Positions 49,517 through 60,111 of a stretch of 64,000 bases of DNA are shown in pieces; the first letter of the stretch is position 1; every line of letters begins with the position of its first letter. Source of the stretch: Chitinibacter bivalviorum (GTDB lineage: Bacteria; Pseudomonadota; Gammaproteobacteria; Burkholderiales; Chitinibacteraceae); NCBI RefSeq assembly GCF_013403565.1, contig NZ_CP058627.1:1054001-1118000 (forward strand), in the 5' to 3' direction. The notes below the pieces were generated by a model, which saw only the letters and a list, made by a program, of their open reading frames with translations, made no database searches and was not told the DNA's origin. The position numbers were made by a program, and so were the translations under genes.

Positions 49517-50620
49517 ATGGAAAGCGAACAGCTAAACCAGATTGAAAACCAGCTCAAAGAGCTTGGCGCACGCGCAGACGAACTCAAGCGCTACCTAGAC
49601 TACCCGACTAAAGTTGATCGGCTAGAAGAAGTGGTACGCCTGTCGGAAGCCCCTGAAACTTGGAATGACCCGAAAAAAGCACAGGAAGTCGGTCGCGAGC
49701 GCAAAGCGCTTGAAGACGTCGTTCATGTGCTCGATCGCGTATGCGGCGGCGTCACCGACGCGCTTGAGCTGTTTGAAATGGCCAAGATGGAAGATGACTT
49801 CGGCACGATCGAAGTCATTGGCGCCGATTACATTGAGCTTGAGGCTGAAATCGCCAAGCTTGAATTCCGTTGCATGTTTAACAACCCAATGGACCCCATG
49901 CCCTGCTTTATCGATATTCAGTCGGGTGCAGGCGGCACCGAAGCACAAGACTGGGCTGGTATGTTGCTGCGGATGTACGTGCGCTACGGCGAGCGTAAGG
50001 GCTTTGGTGTTGAAGTGATGGAGCAATCGGATGGCGACATCGTGGGTGTCAGCCAAGCAACGATTAAGCTGACTGGTGATTACGCTTACGGCTTTTTGCG
50101 CACTGAAACTGGCGTTCACCGCCTGGTTCGCTGCTCACCGTACGACTCAAACAACCGCCGTCACACTTCGTTTGCGTCTGTATTCGTTTACCCTGAAGTG
50201 GACGATAGCTTTGAAATCGACATTAATCCGTCAGATGTTCGTACCGACACCTATCGCGCATCAGGCGCGGGTGGTCAGCACATTAATAAAACCGATTCAG
50301 CCGTTCGTTTGACGCACATTCCAACCAATACCGTCGTGCAATGCCAGAACGACCGCTCGCAACACAAAAACCGCGATGAAGCATGGAAAATGCTGCGCGC
50401 GAAATTGTATGAGCTGGAATTGCGTAAACGCATGGAAGCGCAGCAATCACTGGAAGCCACCAAGTCCGATATCGGCTGGGGACATCAGATTCGCTCGTAT
50501 GTATTCGATCAAAGCCGCATCAAAGATCTGCGCACCAGTTATGAGGTGGGCAACATCAAAGGCGTCATGGATGGCGACCTCGATGGCTTTATTGAAGCGA
50601 GCTTAAAACAAGGCGTTTAA
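49517..50620 (+). CDS. prfB: peptide chain release factor 2
   Basis: 367 residues. GGQ motif in [19 protein letters not shown], and [23 protein letters not shown] at the stop-recognition loop. RF2 releases peptides at UGA and UAA. Two points differ from E. coli: the gene is one uninterrupted frame (CTAGAC where the programmed TGA frameshift sits), and the recognition tripeptide reads SPY where SPF is usual. 75 bases upstream of lysS, the common order. Confidence 0.95.
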   Translation: MESEQLNQIENQLKELGARADELKRYLDYPTKVDRLEEVVRLSEAPETWNDPKKAQEVGRERKALEDVVHVLDRVCGGVTDALELFEMAKMEDDFGTIEVIGADYIELEAEIAKLEFRCMFNNPMDPMPCFIDIQSGAGGTEAQDWAGMLLRMYVRYGERKGFGVEVMEQSDGDIVGVSQATIKLTGDYAYGFLRTETGVHRLVRCSPYDSNNRRHTSFASVFVYPEVDDSFEIDINPSDVRTDTYRASGAGGQHINKTDSAVRLTHIPTNTVVQCQNDRSQHKNRDEAWKMLRAKLYELELRKRMEAQQSLEATKSDIGWGHQIRSYVFDQSRIKDLRTSYEVGNIKGVMDGDLDGFIEASLKQGV

Positions 50621-50695
50621 GTTTGATTGCGGCAGATACATGCAAGTGTATCTGCCGCAAATCCATATAAATATTAACTTGCAGGCAAATACCTC

Positions 50696-52210
50696 ATGTC
50701 AAATCCATCTTCAGAAGAACAAATCATTACTCAAGATGAAAACCAGATTATCGCTGAACGTCGCGCTAAGCTCGCTGCCATTCGCGAACGCGGCATTGCT
50801 TTCCCGAATGATTTCAAGCGTGAGCACTTAGCAGCCGACTTGGCTGCGCAATACGGCGAAATCGAAAAAGAGCCGCTCGAAGCGCAAAAAGTGGAGGTAT
50901 CCGTGGCCGGCCGCATCATGCTCAAGCGCGTGATGGGCAAAGCCAGTTTTATCACGATCCAAGACGTTTCGGGTCGCATTCAGTTCTACATTAGCGGTCA
51001 AGCCGTGGGTGAAGACGTTTACGCCGATTTTAAAACTTGGGACATGGGCGACATCGTTGCTGCGCGCGGCACCTTGATGAAAACCAAAACTGGCGAATTG
51101 TCAGTGCATGTATCTGAATTGCGCCTGCTGACCAAATCGCTGCGTCCGCTGCCAGAGAAATTCCACGGTCTAACCGACCAAGAAACCAAATACCGTCAGC
51201 GCTATATCGATCTGATTACGAATGAGCAATCTCGTAATACCTTTATCAAGCGCTCAAAAATCGTTCAACGCCTGCGCGAATTCATGGTTGAGCAACGCTA
51301 CCTTGAAGTTGAAACGCCAATGATGCACAGCATCCCAGGCGGTGCAACGGCTAAGCCATTCGTAACGCACCATAACGCACTCGATATGCCGCTGTATCTG
51401 CGCATTGCACCCGAGCTGTACCTGAAACGCTTGGTGGTAGGTGGTCTGGAGCGTGTATTCGAAATCAACCGCTCTTTCCGCAATGAAGGCATGAGCACGC
51501 GTCACAATCCAGAATTCACGATGATCGAGTTCTACGAAGCGTACGCCGATTACCAACGCATGATGGATATGTCAGAAGGCATTATTCGCGCCTGCGCGAT
51601 TGAAGCCACTGGCCATGCCGTGATTACGTATCAAGGCAAAACAGTAGACCTGTCTAAGCCATTTGCCCGCTTCACAATTGCCGGTGCGATCAAGCACTAC
51701 AACCCAGAATACACCGACGAACAACTGAACGATCGCGCATTCCTGAAAGCCGAAATCGCGCGCTTGGGCGGCAAACCAGTATTGACCGACGGCATCGGCG
51801 GCCTACAACTGAGCCTGTTTGAAGAAAACACCGAGGGTAAATTGTGGGAGCCAACCTTCATCGTTGACTACCCTGCCGAAGTATCGCCATTGGCGCGCGC
51901 TTCTGATACGCAAGCCGGCATCACCGAACGTTTTGAGCTGTTTATCGTTGGTCGCGAACACGCCAATGGCTACTCAGAGTTAAATGATCCAGAAGATCAA
52001 GCGGCGCGCTTCCAAGCTCAAGTCGACCTGAAGGAAGCTGGCGACGACGAGGCAATGCATTTTGACGCGGATTATATCCGTGCACTAGAGCACGGCATGG
52101 CGCCAACTGGCGGCTGCGGCATTGGTATCGATCGCTTGGTGATGTTACTGACTGACGCACCGAGCATCCGCGATGTGATCTTGTTCCCGCAAATGCGTCT
52201 TGAAGACTAA
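50696..52210 (+). CDS. lysS: lysyl-tRNA synthetase, class II
   Basis: 504 residues. Anticodon-binding OB domain (~60-170), motif 1 [27 protein letters not shown], motif 2 [29 protein letters not shown], motif 3 [20 protein letters not shown]. Charges tRNA-Lys with lysine. Normal length; ends before a bidirectional terminator. Confidence 0.96.
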   Translation: MSNPSSEEQIITQDENQIIAERRAKLAAIRERGIAFPNDFKREHLAADLAAQYGEIEKEPLEAQKVEVSVAGRIMLKRVMGKASFITIQDVSGRIQFYISGQAVGEDVYADFKTWDMGDIVAARGTLMKTKTGELSVHVSELRLLTKSLRPLPEKFHGLTDQETKYRQRYIDLITNEQSRNTFIKRSKIVQRLREFMVEQRYLEVETPMMHSIPGGATAKPFVTHHNALDMPLYLRIAPELYLKRLVVGGLERVFEINRSFRNEGMSTRHNPEFTMIEFYEAYADYQRMMDMSEGIIRACAIEATGHAVITYQGKTVDLSKPFARFTIAGAIKHYNPEYTDEQLNDRAFLKAEIARLGGKPVLTDGIGGLQLSLFEENTEGKLWEPTFIVDYPAEVSPLARASDTQAGITERFELFIVGREHANGYSELNDPEDQAARFQAQVDLKEAGDDEAMHFDADYIRALEHGMAPTGGCGIGIDRLVMLLTDAPSIRDVILFPQMRLED

Positions 52211-52281
52211 TTCGCAGGGTAACAGTCGGCGTGCCTTTACCATTAAAGCCCGCCGACTGATACTCCGGTGAAGCAATAAAA

Positions 52282-52300
52282 AACCGGCATTAAGCCGGTT
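52282..52300. terminator. bidirectional terminator between lysS and hup
   Basis: AACCGGC-attaa-GCCGGTT with an A tract before and TTTTTT after, so it can stop both convergent genes. Confidence 0.85.
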
Positions 52301-52331
52301 TTTTATTGCTCGATCAATTTGTCGTCAAAGC

Positions 52332-52634
52332 TTATTCGGCTGACTGAGCGGCCACTGCATCTTTCAAAGCTTTCGCAGGGGTAAATTTCAACACTTTCTT
52401 CGCTGGAATCTGCACCGCCTCGCCCGTGCGAGGATTGCGACCCACGCGAGCATCACGCGCCTTCAGTGCAATTTTTCCCACATTCGGCAAAGTCACATCG
52501 CCACCGCCACTCACCGTCGCAGTAATCACTTCGGACAAGGTATCAATTAAGGCCGCAACCGCTTTTTTGCTTAGCTCAGGATGTTCAATACTGGCCAAAT
52601 TATGAACAATTGCAATCAACTCTGTTTTTGTCAT
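52332..52634 (-). CDS. hup: HU-type DNA-binding protein
   Basis: 100 residues: MTKTELIAIVHNLASIEHP..., LPNVGKIALKARDARVGRNP with the RxGRNPxTGE arm and PAKKVLKFTPAKALKDAV. The GRNP arm intercalates into DNA. Nucleoid-associated architectural protein. Slightly longer than E. coli HU because of a C-terminal tail. Confidence 0.9.
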   Translation of the reverse strand: MTKTELIAIVHNLASIEHPELSKKAVAALIDTLSEVITATVSGGGDVTLPNVGKIALKARDARVGRNPRTGEAVQIPAKKVLKFTPAKALKDAVAAQSAE

Positions 52635-52811
52635 TTTGTCTTTACCCTTGCGTTGTGATGACAGTAATTATGCAGCACCGAGCGAAAATTCAGCTAATGG
52701 TTTATGCATGACAAGCCAATAGTTTGCAAAAAAACCAATGCCAATGTAATTTTTACCGTGTGTTACGCCCTACATACTGGGAAAATACTGCTTTGCAAGC
52801 TTGAGCATCTT

Positions 52812-54041
52812 ATGACCACGTCTTCCCAGCCCCCCATCATTACCCGACTGACCTGGTCCACCCTACTCTTTCCCCTCGCCTTGGTGCTGTTTGAATTTGC
52901 AACCTACATTTCAAACGACATGATCTTGCCTGGCATGCCCGCCGTCGTACATGAGTTTGGCGCCGATCCAACGCTAATCCCATCCGCCATGACATTGAGC
53001 CTACTCGGTGGCGCCAGCCTGCAATGGTTACTTGGCCCCTTATCCGATCGAGTGGGACGCCGCCCCGTGATGTTGTCGGGCGTTTTATTTTTTACCTTTG
53101 CCTGTATCGGCATCCTATGGGTAGAAACATTTGCAGCATTTTTGTTTTTCCGATTTTTACAGGGTATCGGCCTGTGCTTCATTGGCGCCGTGGGTTATGC
53201 ATCAATACAGGAGAGCTTCTCTGAAACACTCGCCGTGCGCGTCATGGCGATGATGGCCAATGTGGCCTTGATCGCACCGCTGATTGGGCCTGTAGCGGGC
53301 GCGGGCGTGCTGTTAGTTGCCGATTGGCGTTGGATCTTTATCGTGGTCGCGATTGTATCTGTACTGTCGCTACTAGGCCTTTGGTTCAAAATGCCCGAGA
53401 GCTCACCCAAGGTGACTAGTCCGCTACGCATCAATACGCTCTGGCAAGAATACAAATTAGTCTTTCAAAATCGCCGCTTCCGGCTTGGCGGCCTAGCGCT
53501 GGGGCTAAATTGCCTGCCACTGCTCGGCTGGATTGCCTTAGCGCCGGTGGTTTTGATGCAAAAAGCTGGCCTAAGCACCTTTGATTATGGCCTGTGGCAA
53601 ATTCCTGTTTTCGCAGGCCTCATTATTGGCAATATTATTTTGGCCAAATTTGTCGTTACCATACCTATTTATCGCTTAATCAGGCTGGGAACTTGGCCAA
53701 TGATGATCGGGCTCATTGGTGCTTTGTATTTAGTCATAGCACCACAAAACTGGCTATGCCTCATTGCCTGCATGGGCTTTGCTGCACTTGGCATGGGCAT
53801 GATCAATGCCGCGCTCTATCGGCTCACCTTGTTTTCGAGCGATCAAAACAAAGGCACCGTCGCAGCCTCGCTCGGAATGTTTAACATGGTCGTATTTGCC
53901 AGTGGCATTGAGCTGTTAAAATGGGCTTATGCCCATTGGGGCAACGCCAGCTTTGTGCTGATTTGTTTCGTATCCGGCCTGATTGCACTCTGGGCGCGTC
54001 GCGAGTTTTTGCGCGGCGCTCACGGTGAAGTAGCCGCCTAA
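52812..54041 (+). CDS. MFS drug/proton antiporter of the Bcr/CflA type
   Basis: About 409 residues from ATG 52812, with 12 predicted membrane segments. Motif A LLGPLSDRVGRRPVMLSG follows the second segment, and FLFFRFLQGIGLCFIGAVGYA fits motifs B/C. Upstream in-frame residues lack hydrophobicity and are not included. Likely exports drugs or metabolites from the cytoplasm. It ends ten bases before mnmC. Confidence 0.85.
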   Translation: MTTSSQPPIITRLTWSTLLFPLALVLFEFATYISNDMILPGMPAVVHEFGADPTLIPSAMTLSLLGGASLQWLLGPLSDRVGRRPVMLSGVLFFTFACIGILWVETFAAFLFFRFLQGIGLCFIGAVGYASIQESFSETLAVRVMAMMANVALIAPLIGPVAGAGVLLVADWRWIFIVVAIVSVLSLLGLWFKMPESSPKVTSPLRINTLWQEYKLVFQNRRFRLGGLALGLNCLPLLGWIALAPVVLMQKAGLSTFDYGLWQIPVFAGLIIGNIILAKFVVTIPIYRLIRLGTWPMMIGLIGALYLVIAPQNWLCLIACMGFAALGMGMINAALYRLTLFSSDQNKGTVAASLGMFNMVVFASGIELLKWAYAHWGNASFVLICFVSGLIALWARREFLRGAHGEVAA

Positions 54042-54050
54042 GTGATTTGC

Positions 54051-55961
54051 ATGATCCAAGCCGCCCAGCTCGAATACGCCAGCGATGGCACCACACTTTA
54101 CTCCAGTCGCTTTAATGATGTTTATCATGCAGCTCATGGCGCCAAAGCGCAGGCGCTGTCCGTATTTCTGGCGGGCAACCAACTTCCACAACGTTGGCAA
54201 AATAAAGATAGTTTCACGATTATTGAAACGGGTTTTGGGCAAGGGATAAGCTTTTTGACCACTTGGCAAGCATGGCGCAATGATGCACGGCGCTCTGCTC
54301 GATTACACTTTCTATCGGTGGAGCAGTTTCCATTTAGCCGCGATGACTTAGCCAAGCTTCATCGGCACTATCCTGAATTTGCGACATTAAGTACCGAGCT
54401 GCTGCAACACTGGCCACACTTAACGCCTGGATTTCATCGCATCTACCTCGACAACGGGTGCGTCACCTTGACGCTATTGTTTGGCGACGCTTTGCCTATG
54501 CTGCACGAGGTAGTCGCCAAGGTCGATGCAATTTATTTGGATGGATTTTCGCCCAGCAAAAACCCAGAAATGTGGTGCTTACCGGTGTTCAAAGCACTCT
54601 GGCGCTTGTGCAAAGCGGAAACCACCCTAGCAACCTACACCGTCTCAGGCCACGTTCGTCGTGAATTAACCGAGGCGGGCTTTGCCGTGCAGAAAGTGGC
54701 AGGCTTTGCCAATAAGCGCCAAATGCTGGTCGGCCATTGCGCACGACTACCCCGAGCCCCGCGCATTATTCGCCAAAGAGCACCTGAAGTTTGTAGCGGC
54801 GAACAATCAGCGATCGTGATCGGTGCGGGCATGGCTGGCTGCGCCATAGCCGCCAGCTTGGCGCGACGCGACTGGCAGGTACAGATATTTGAAGCAGAAA
54901 GTGAGATCGCTCAAAAAGCATCGGGCAATCATATCGGTCTTTGCCACCCGACTTTCAGTATGGATGACAATGCTTTAGCCAGACTGTCACGCCAAGGCTT
55001 TGCGATCACGCGTCAGCATTTACTTCAGCTGCATTGCGAAAACACACCAGTACAGTTTGGCCTCGCTGGGCAATTTCAAATTGCCAAAGATGACGCACAA
55101 GAAATGCTAATGCAAGAAATTGTGGCTAGCCTGCAATATCCCCCTACCATGGTGCAATACCTGAACGCGGATGAAGCCCAATTGCAATTGGGTACCCGCC
55201 CAGCACGTGGCGGGTGGTGGTTTGCAGAGGCTGCCTGGCTTAATCCTCGCAGCTTATGCGAAGGGTATCTGCAACAAGGCCATTCAAATATTAGTCTTCA
55301 AATCAATACCCCTATTGCTGCTATCAAATACGAAACTGGCATGTGGCATGTCTACGACGAAAAAAATGACTGCATCGCACAAAGCCCCATATTAATTTTG
55401 GCAAATGCAACAGCTGCACTGCAATTATGGCCAGATCAGTATTTGCCACTCAGTGAAAGTTGGCGCGCGGTGACACAAATTCCAGCCGATACGGTGCCCA
55501 GCGCCCTCCCCAGCTGCGCTGGGTCAAGCTATCTTACAGCGGAATGGAATGGCTTTCGCAGCCTTGGCGCTGCGCCATACCTGGAAGATAGTGCCGGCAC
55601 TACCCAAAATGCCAACCTTGCTAGTTTGCAGCGTATGCTGCCTGAGCTCCCAGCAATCAATGACTACCGTAGCTATACCCGCATCTGCGCCCGACCCAAT
55701 TCACTCGATCGCCTCCCCTTAATTGGCCAATTGCACACCATGAATGAGGACCTCAAGTCCGTGCATCAACTCTACCAAATGCCCCGTGAGGATGGCTTGT
55801 ACTGTGCATTGGGATTTGGTTCGCGCGGCATTACATGGCATGCTTTAGCGGCAGAAATTATCGCCGCACAACTGAATCACGAGCCCATGCCAATTGAGCG
55901 CAGCTTGCTTAATGCGATTGATCCTGCTCGTTTTTTACTGCGAACGCTCAGGAAAGGCTAA
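54051..55961 (+). CDS. mnmC: bifunctional tRNA mnm5s2U modification enzyme
   Basis: About 636 residues. N-terminal methyltransferase (MnmD) with YSSRFNDVYH, FTIIETGFGQGISFLTTW (SAM loop), IYLDGFSPSKNPEMW. C-terminal FAD-dependent oxidase (MnmC1) with AIVIGAGMAGCAIAASLARR (dinucleotide motif, ~258-277), GNHIGLCHPTF and GLYCALGFGSRGITWHA. It converts cmnm5s2U to mnm5s2U at the wobble base of tRNAs. Start ATG 54051 preferred over a GTG nine bases earlier. Confidence 0.93.
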   Translation: MIQAAQLEYASDGTTLYSSRFNDVYHAAHGAKAQALSVFLAGNQLPQRWQNKDSFTIIETGFGQGISFLTTWQAWRNDARRSARLHFLSVEQFPFSRDDLAKLHRHYPEFATLSTELLQHWPHLTPGFHRIYLDNGCVTLTLLFGDALPMLHEVVAKVDAIYLDGFSPSKNPEMWCLPVFKALWRLCKAETTLATYTVSGHVRRELTEAGFAVQKVAGFANKRQMLVGHCARLPRAPRIIRQRAPEVCSGEQSAIVIGAGMAGCAIAASLARRDWQVQIFEAESEIAQKASGNHIGLCHPTFSMDDNALARLSRQGFAITRQHLLQLHCENTPVQFGLAGQFQIAKDDAQEMLMQEIVASLQYPPTMVQYLNADEAQLQLGTRPARGGWWFAEAAWLNPRSLCEGYLQQGHSNISLQINTPIAAIKYETGMWHVYDEKNDCIAQSPILILANATAALQLWPDQYLPLSESWRAVTQIPADTVPSALPSCAGSSYLTAEWNGFRSLGAAPYLEDSAGTTQNANLASLQRMLPELPAINDYRSYTRICARPNSLDRLPLIGQLHTMNEDLKSVHQLYQMPREDGLYCALGFGSRGITWHALAAEIIAAQLNHEPMPIERSLLNAIDPARFLLRTLRKG

Positions 55962-56138
55962 CTGTGCCGCACTCCAACCTGCCAAAATGAGCTTACAAAC
56001 AGTTTAATCACAAGGCGAGCAGTACAGTTTTCAAAACAGCAGGTGCTGTACCCATAATTCCAATACAGTTGTGGGTCTAATTCTTTTCCTGGTACAGGCG
56101 TAATCTTTCTCCATCAAGAAACGATCTGGAGATTCATC

Positions 56139-56441
56139 ATGCAAACCATTTTCTTACCCCAACAAAGTCTCGCCAGCGTAAGTGGCAACGCCCAACAATG
56201 GATTGCATGCGAACAAGGCACAGTGTGGATTAGTGATGACGGCCACGATGTGGTATTGCAGCGTGGTGAGAAATGGCAAATTTGTAGCGATCGCTTGGTC
56301 GTGATTGAATCCTTGCAAGAAAGTCGCCTGGCAATCCGGTCGCCGCAGACAATCACACACAGCATCTGGCAACTAATGCTTGAGCACGGCAGCAATGCAT
56401 TGCGCCACTGGGCTCATCGGCCAGAGATTAAAACGATTTGA
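56139..56441 (+). CDS. DUF2917 protein
   Basis: 100 residues (MQTIFLPQQSLASVSGNAQQ start), mostly beta; pattern WIACEQGTVWISDDGHDVVLQRGEKW is typical of the DUF2917 cupin-like family of betaproteobacteria. Function unknown. Preceded by a 177-base gap and followed by a bidirectional terminator. Confidence 0.8.
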   Translation: MQTIFLPQQSLASVSGNAQQWIACEQGTVWISDDGHDVVLQRGEKWQICSDRLVVIESLQESRLAIRSPQTITHSIWQLMLEHGSNALRHWAHRPEIKTI

Positions 56442-56471
56442 TCAATTACATGTCACTGCCCCATAAAAAAA

Positions 56472-56490
56472 GCACTCAAACTGTGAGTGC
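56472..56490. terminator. bidirectional terminator
   Basis: GCACTCA-aactg-TGAGTGC with an A7 tract before and TTTTTT after; lies between the convergent DUF2917 and rfaE genes. Confidence 0.85.
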
Positions 56491-56530
56491 CTTTTTTATC
56501 GCGTAGTTTTGTTCTGGTTTTACCGCCAAT

Positions 56531-57454
56531 TTAAAACAACTCTTCGGCGGTAGCGACCGCAGTACCTAGCTTGCCGACAACAATGCCAGCCGCTTTATTA
56601 GACCAATCCATCGCCTCCGGCATATCCAAACCCGCCGCCAACATTAAACCCAAAGTTGCGATCACGGTGTCACCTGCACCTGACACGTCAAAGACCTCTC
56701 TGGCCTGCGTCGGCTTATGGACAACGCCACCCGATTTAAACAGGGTCATCCCCTCTTCGCTACGTGTCACCAACAAGGCTTCTAATTGCAATTTCGTGCG
56801 CAATTGCTCAGCTTTCTGAGCCAATTCCTCATCTGATTTCCACGTGCCAGCCACTTGACGAAACTCGCTGCGATTCGGGGTGAGTAATGTTGCCCCTGCA
56901 TAGTGAGCATATTCATCGCCCTTCGGATCAACCAACACAGGAATGCCAGCCTCTTTGGCCGCGGCTATCATTAGCGAAACATGGGCCAAGCTGCCTTTAC
57001 CATAATCAGATAAAATCACTACATCGGTATTTGCCAGCGATTTTTTGAATTCATCCAGCTTTGCCGCAAGCACTTCATGGCTAGGCAAATCCTCAAAATC
57101 AATTCGCAACAATTGCTGCTGCCGCGCCAAAACACGCAATTTCACCGTAGTGGAAATGGCACTGTCACGATGAAACGAGGCATCGACGCCTGCTTGAATT
57201 AAAAGCCGCTCCAAACTACTGCCGGCCTCATCGTCACCAATCACCGAAAGCAATTTTGCTTGGCCACCTAGTGCGACAATATTCCGCGCCACATTGGCGG
57301 CACCACCGGCACGCTCATCGGTTTTATTGATTTTTGCAACTGGCACTGGCGCCTCAGGGGAAATCCGATCGACATTGCCAAACCAATAACGGTCTAACAT
57401 GACATCGCCCACAACAAGCACTCGGGCTGCTTTTACTCTTTCTTTAATCTGCAT
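56531..57454 (-). CDS. rfaE1: heptose 7-phosphate kinase (RfaE domain I)
   Basis: 307 residues of the PfkB/ribokinase fold: VVGDVMLDRYWFGNVDRISPEAPVPV at the N-terminus, ERAGGAANVARNIVALGGQA, SDYGKGSLAHV, LTPNRSEFRQV, and FDVSGAGDTVIATLGLMLA near the C-terminus (anion hole GAGD). It phosphorylates D-glycero-manno-heptose 7-phosphate for lipopolysaccharide inner core. The adenylyltransferase half found in E. coli HldE is absent, so that activity must come from another gene. Confidence 0.92.
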   Translation of the reverse strand: MQIKERVKAARVLVVGDVMLDRYWFGNVDRISPEAPVPVAKINKTDERAGGAANVARNIVALGGQAKLLSVIGDDEAGSSLERLLIQAGVDASFHRDSAISTTVKLRVLARQQQLLRIDFEDLPSHEVLAAKLDEFKKSLANTDVVILSDYGKGSLAHVSLMIAAAKEAGIPVLVDPKGDEYAHYAGATLLTPNRSEFRQVAGTWKSDEELAQKAEQLRTKLQLEALLVTRSEEGMTLFKSGGVVHKPTQAREVFDVSGAGDTVIATLGLMLAAGLDMPEAMDWSNKAAGIVVGKLGTAVATAEELF

Positions 57455-57469
57455 CGATACGTACCAGAT

Positions 57470-58168
57470 TTACGCCAACAACGACGCATTGATAGATTTC
57501 AAGGTTGCAATCGGATCCGCACTTTGCGTGATAGGTCGACCAATGACCAAATAATCCGAGCCAGCCGCAATGGCTGCGGCGGGAGTCATGATTCGAGTTT
57601 GATCATTGGCTGCCGCATCCGCAGGCCGAATACCTGGCGTGATCAATTTAAATGACTGTCCGCATGCAGCTTTGAGCAGCGCAGCTTCCTGCGCTGAGCA
57701 CACCACGCCATCCAAGCCGCATGATTGAGTGAGACGAGCCAGTCGCTCGACTTGCACAGCAGGCTCAACATCAAGCCCTAATTCTGCCAATTCAGAACGC
57801 CCCATACTGGTTAATACGGTGACCGCGATCAACAATGGGCGTTGCGGTAGTTTTTCTAAAGTTTCGCGGGTCGTTTCCATCATTTTACGACCACCAGACG
57901 CGTGCACATTAACCATCCAGACGCCAAGCTCAGCAGCCATCTTGCATGCTTGCGCTACCGTATTGGGGATGTCATGAAACTTTAAATCCAGAAACACATC
58001 AAAGCCTTTGGCAACCAGAGTTTCAACCAATTGCGGACCAGATGCAGTAAATAATTCTTTCCCGACTTTGAGGCGACATAATTGCGGCGTAACCGTATCA
58101 GCAAAAGCCAGAGCTGCGTCTGCGGTTGAAAAATCAAGTGCCACAACGACACGGGGATCTAGGGTCAT
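57470..58168 (-). CDS. pyrF: orotidine 5'-phosphate decarboxylase
   Basis: 232 residues. [17 protein letters not shown] start, [30 protein letters not shown] (catalytic DxKxxD), [38 protein letters not shown]. It makes UMP from OMP. 15 bases upstream of rfaE1. Confidence 0.95.
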   Translation of the reverse strand: MTLDPRVVVALDFSTADAALAFADTVTPQLCRLKVGKELFTASGPQLVETLVAKGFDVFLDLKFHDIPNTVAQACKMAAELGVWMVNVHASGGRKMMETTRETLEKLPQRPLLIAVTVLTSMGRSELAELGLDVEPAVQVERLARLTQSCGLDGVVCSAQEAALLKAACGQSFKLITPGIRPADAAANDQTRIMTPAAAIAAGSDYLVIGRPITQSADPIATLKSINASLLA

Positions 58169-58201
58169 AAATTTCTCTTTTTAGTGCTATTTTTTAACTA
58201 A

Positions 58202-59377
58202 TTACTGTGCAGACTGACGGCGTTTGCCACGAATCGGAGCGTAGGTTTCCCAGCCATTACACCCCGGGCAATGCCAGAAAAACTGCCGCGTTTTGAAGCC
58301 GCATTCACGGCAGTAATACATACTGTGTTCGCGTGTATTGTCGTGCAGTAATTTGCCTATCATTTCAATTTCTGGCTTTTGATCATCAGGTGCGACCAAT
58401 AAGTGCGCTTCTAATAATTTACGCAAACCCGACATTGAAGGGCTTTCACGCAAACGATCACGAACAAATTGATGGGCAACTTCAATGCCTTGCGTTGCAA
58501 TTAATTGCTCGTAAATCAAATCAAGTACATCTAACTCAGGGTAGCGCTGTAAATAGCGCATTAATAATGCAATCCCCTCAGAAATTTGGCCGAGTTTTTC
58601 GTATGCATTTAGAATATTTCTTGCTACGAGGGCGAGATAATATACATCCTGTGATTCAATCAGTAGCCATTGCTCTACCGCTTCTTTGTATTTATCCTCG
58701 GCAAATAAAATTTCACCCTGCATTAATCGTGCACGAACACATTGTCGATGCGAATTTAAAGCATCATCTAAAAATCCACGCGCCAGATCCACCTGATTTC
58801 GCACCAACGCAGCAGCGGCTTGCTCACATTTAAACTGGGCAATTTCGTGCTGGTAAGTATGACTTTCATCGCGCAATTGCTGTGCAATTTCAATTGCCTT
58901 TTGCCATTCATGCTCTTGCTGGTAAATGGCTAGTAATTCTATGCGTGCCTGCCGTGCCGCATTCGTTCCCGACAATTCATGCAATAAATTTTCAGCGCGA
59001 TCAAAAAGGCCTGATTTAATAAAGTCGACCGCTAAATCCAGTTGAGCTTGCTCTTTTTGAGCTACGTTCAAATCTCTGCGAGCTAAAAGCTTTTGATGCA
59101 TGCGAATGGCACGCTCAAGCTCCCCCCGGCGACGAAACAAATGCCCAAGTGTAAATTGCAGCTCAATGGTCTCTTGATGATTTTTGGCTATGTCCACATA
59201 AACTTCGATGGCTTTATGTGTTTCGCCCGAGAGCAAGTGATTAAGCCCTTTAAAATACGCCGCAGGTAAAGATTTGCTTTGCGCAATAACGTGCTTAATA
59301 TCAACGCGTGCAGCTAACCAACCTAAACCAAAAAACAAAGGTAAAACTGCGAACCACCAATATTGGATCTCAATCAT
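58202..59377 (-). CDS. lapB: lipopolysaccharide assembly protein LapB
   Basis: 391 residues. One N-terminal membrane anchor (YWWFAVLPLFFGLGWLAAR), eight to nine TPR-like repeats (AYFKGLNHLLSGETHKAIEVY, FTLGHLFRRRGELERAIRMHQ), and a C-terminal rubredoxin-like zinc domain, CRECG...WHCPGCNGWETY. LapB adjusts LPS synthesis by controlling LpxC turnover at the inner membrane. Adjacent to lapA with a 2-base gap. Confidence 0.93.
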   Translation of the reverse strand: MIEIQYWWFAVLPLFFGLGWLAARVDIKHVIAQSKSLPAAYFKGLNHLLSGETHKAIEVYVDIAKNHQETIELQFTLGHLFRRRGELERAIRMHQKLLARRDLNVAQKEQAQLDLAVDFIKSGLFDRAENLLHELSGTNAARQARIELLAIYQQEHEWQKAIEIAQQLRDESHTYQHEIAQFKCEQAAAALVRNQVDLARGFLDDALNSHRQCVRARLMQGEILFAEDKYKEAVEQWLLIESQDVYYLALVARNILNAYEKLGQISEGIALLMRYLQRYPELDVLDLIYEQLIATQGIEVAHQFVRDRLRESPSMSGLRKLLEAHLLVAPDDQKPEIEMIGKLLHDNTREHSMYYCRECGFKTRQFFWHCPGCNGWETYAPIRGKRRQSAQ

Positions 59378-59379
59378 TA

Positions 59380-59682
59380 TTAAATAGCATCTTTAGGTTG
59401 TTCTAAGATTTGGTCCGCTTGAGATTGCGGAGCGGGTGTCTGAGTGCGACTTACTTTACGCAGTTGCACCAACTCGCGTCGCAACCGAATAACTTGGCCA
59501 AAACTGGCCAAAATACCAAATGCCGCGCCAATAACAAAAAAAACCAATAAAATCATTGCGAGCGGTGCATTCCACGCATAACCCAAAAAGAAATGCAAAT
59601 CGATAGGCGCGGCGTTATGCATTGCAAAACCGAACAAAACCACAAAGACCAAAAGCTTAATCATCCAGCTTAAATAGTGCAT
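59380..59682 (-). CDS. lapA: LapA domain membrane protein
   Basis: 100 residues with two hydrophobic segments (residues ~6-24 and ~40-64) and a basic C-terminal helix (LRRELVQLRKVSRTQ). Pattern ...NAAPIDLHFFLGYAWNAPLAMILLVFFVIG matches the LapA/DUF1049 family (quoted by ends). Usual partner of lapB; helps LPS assembly at the inner membrane. Confidence 0.88.
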   Translation of the reverse strand: MHYLSWMIKLLVFVVLFGFAMHNAAPIDLHFFLGYAWNAPLAMILLVFFVIGAAFGILASFGQVIRLRRELVQLRKVSRTQTPAPQSQADQILEQPKDAI

Positions 59683-59757
59683 GAAGTAACTCCAGATAGT
59701 TTGCCTATATTGTAGCTTATTTTAAGCAAGCCCTCTTCGCACGCAGGCAAGAAAAAA

Positions 59758-59778
59758 GGCGACATCATCGATGTCGCC
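59758..59778. terminator. Rho-independent terminator behind ihfB
   Basis: GGCGACAT-catcg-ATGTCGCC, flanked by A7 and TTTTTT. Ends the ihfB message and probably isolates lapA. Confidence 0.85.
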
Positions 59779-59798
59779 TTTTTTAGCTAGCTCAATTT

Positions 59799-60083
59799 TT
59801 ACGCTTCTGAATCGACGCGTTCACGTAGCTCTTTACCAGCCTTGAAGTGTGGCACAAACTTTTCCGGAACCGATACTTTGGTGCCCGATTTTGGGTTGCG
59901 CCCCGTTCTTGGCGGGCGGTAGTTCAGGTCGAAGCTGCCAAATCCGCGGATTTCGATACGTTGACCCTGTGCAAGGCTACGCGCCATTGCATCGAGCATC
60001 GTCTTCACGGCTAACTCCGCATCTTTGGCTACCAGCTGTGGATAGCGTTCGGCCAGTTTTGCGATGAGTTCTGACTTGGTCAT
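59799..60083 (-). CDS. ihfB: integration host factor beta subunit
   Basis: 94 residues: [56 protein letters not shown]. The arm GRNPKSG and length are those of IHF beta. It bends DNA, including att sites and origins of phages such as this one. Placed 28 bases after rpsA, the typical order. Confidence 0.95.
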   Translation of the reverse strand: MTKSELIAKLAERYPQLVAKDAELAVKTMLDAMARSLAQGQRIEIRGFGSFDLNYRPPRTGRNPKSGTKVSVPEKFVPHFKAGKELRERVDSEA

Positions 60084-60111
60084 TTTCTACTGTAATCCCT
60101 ATCAAAAAGGC

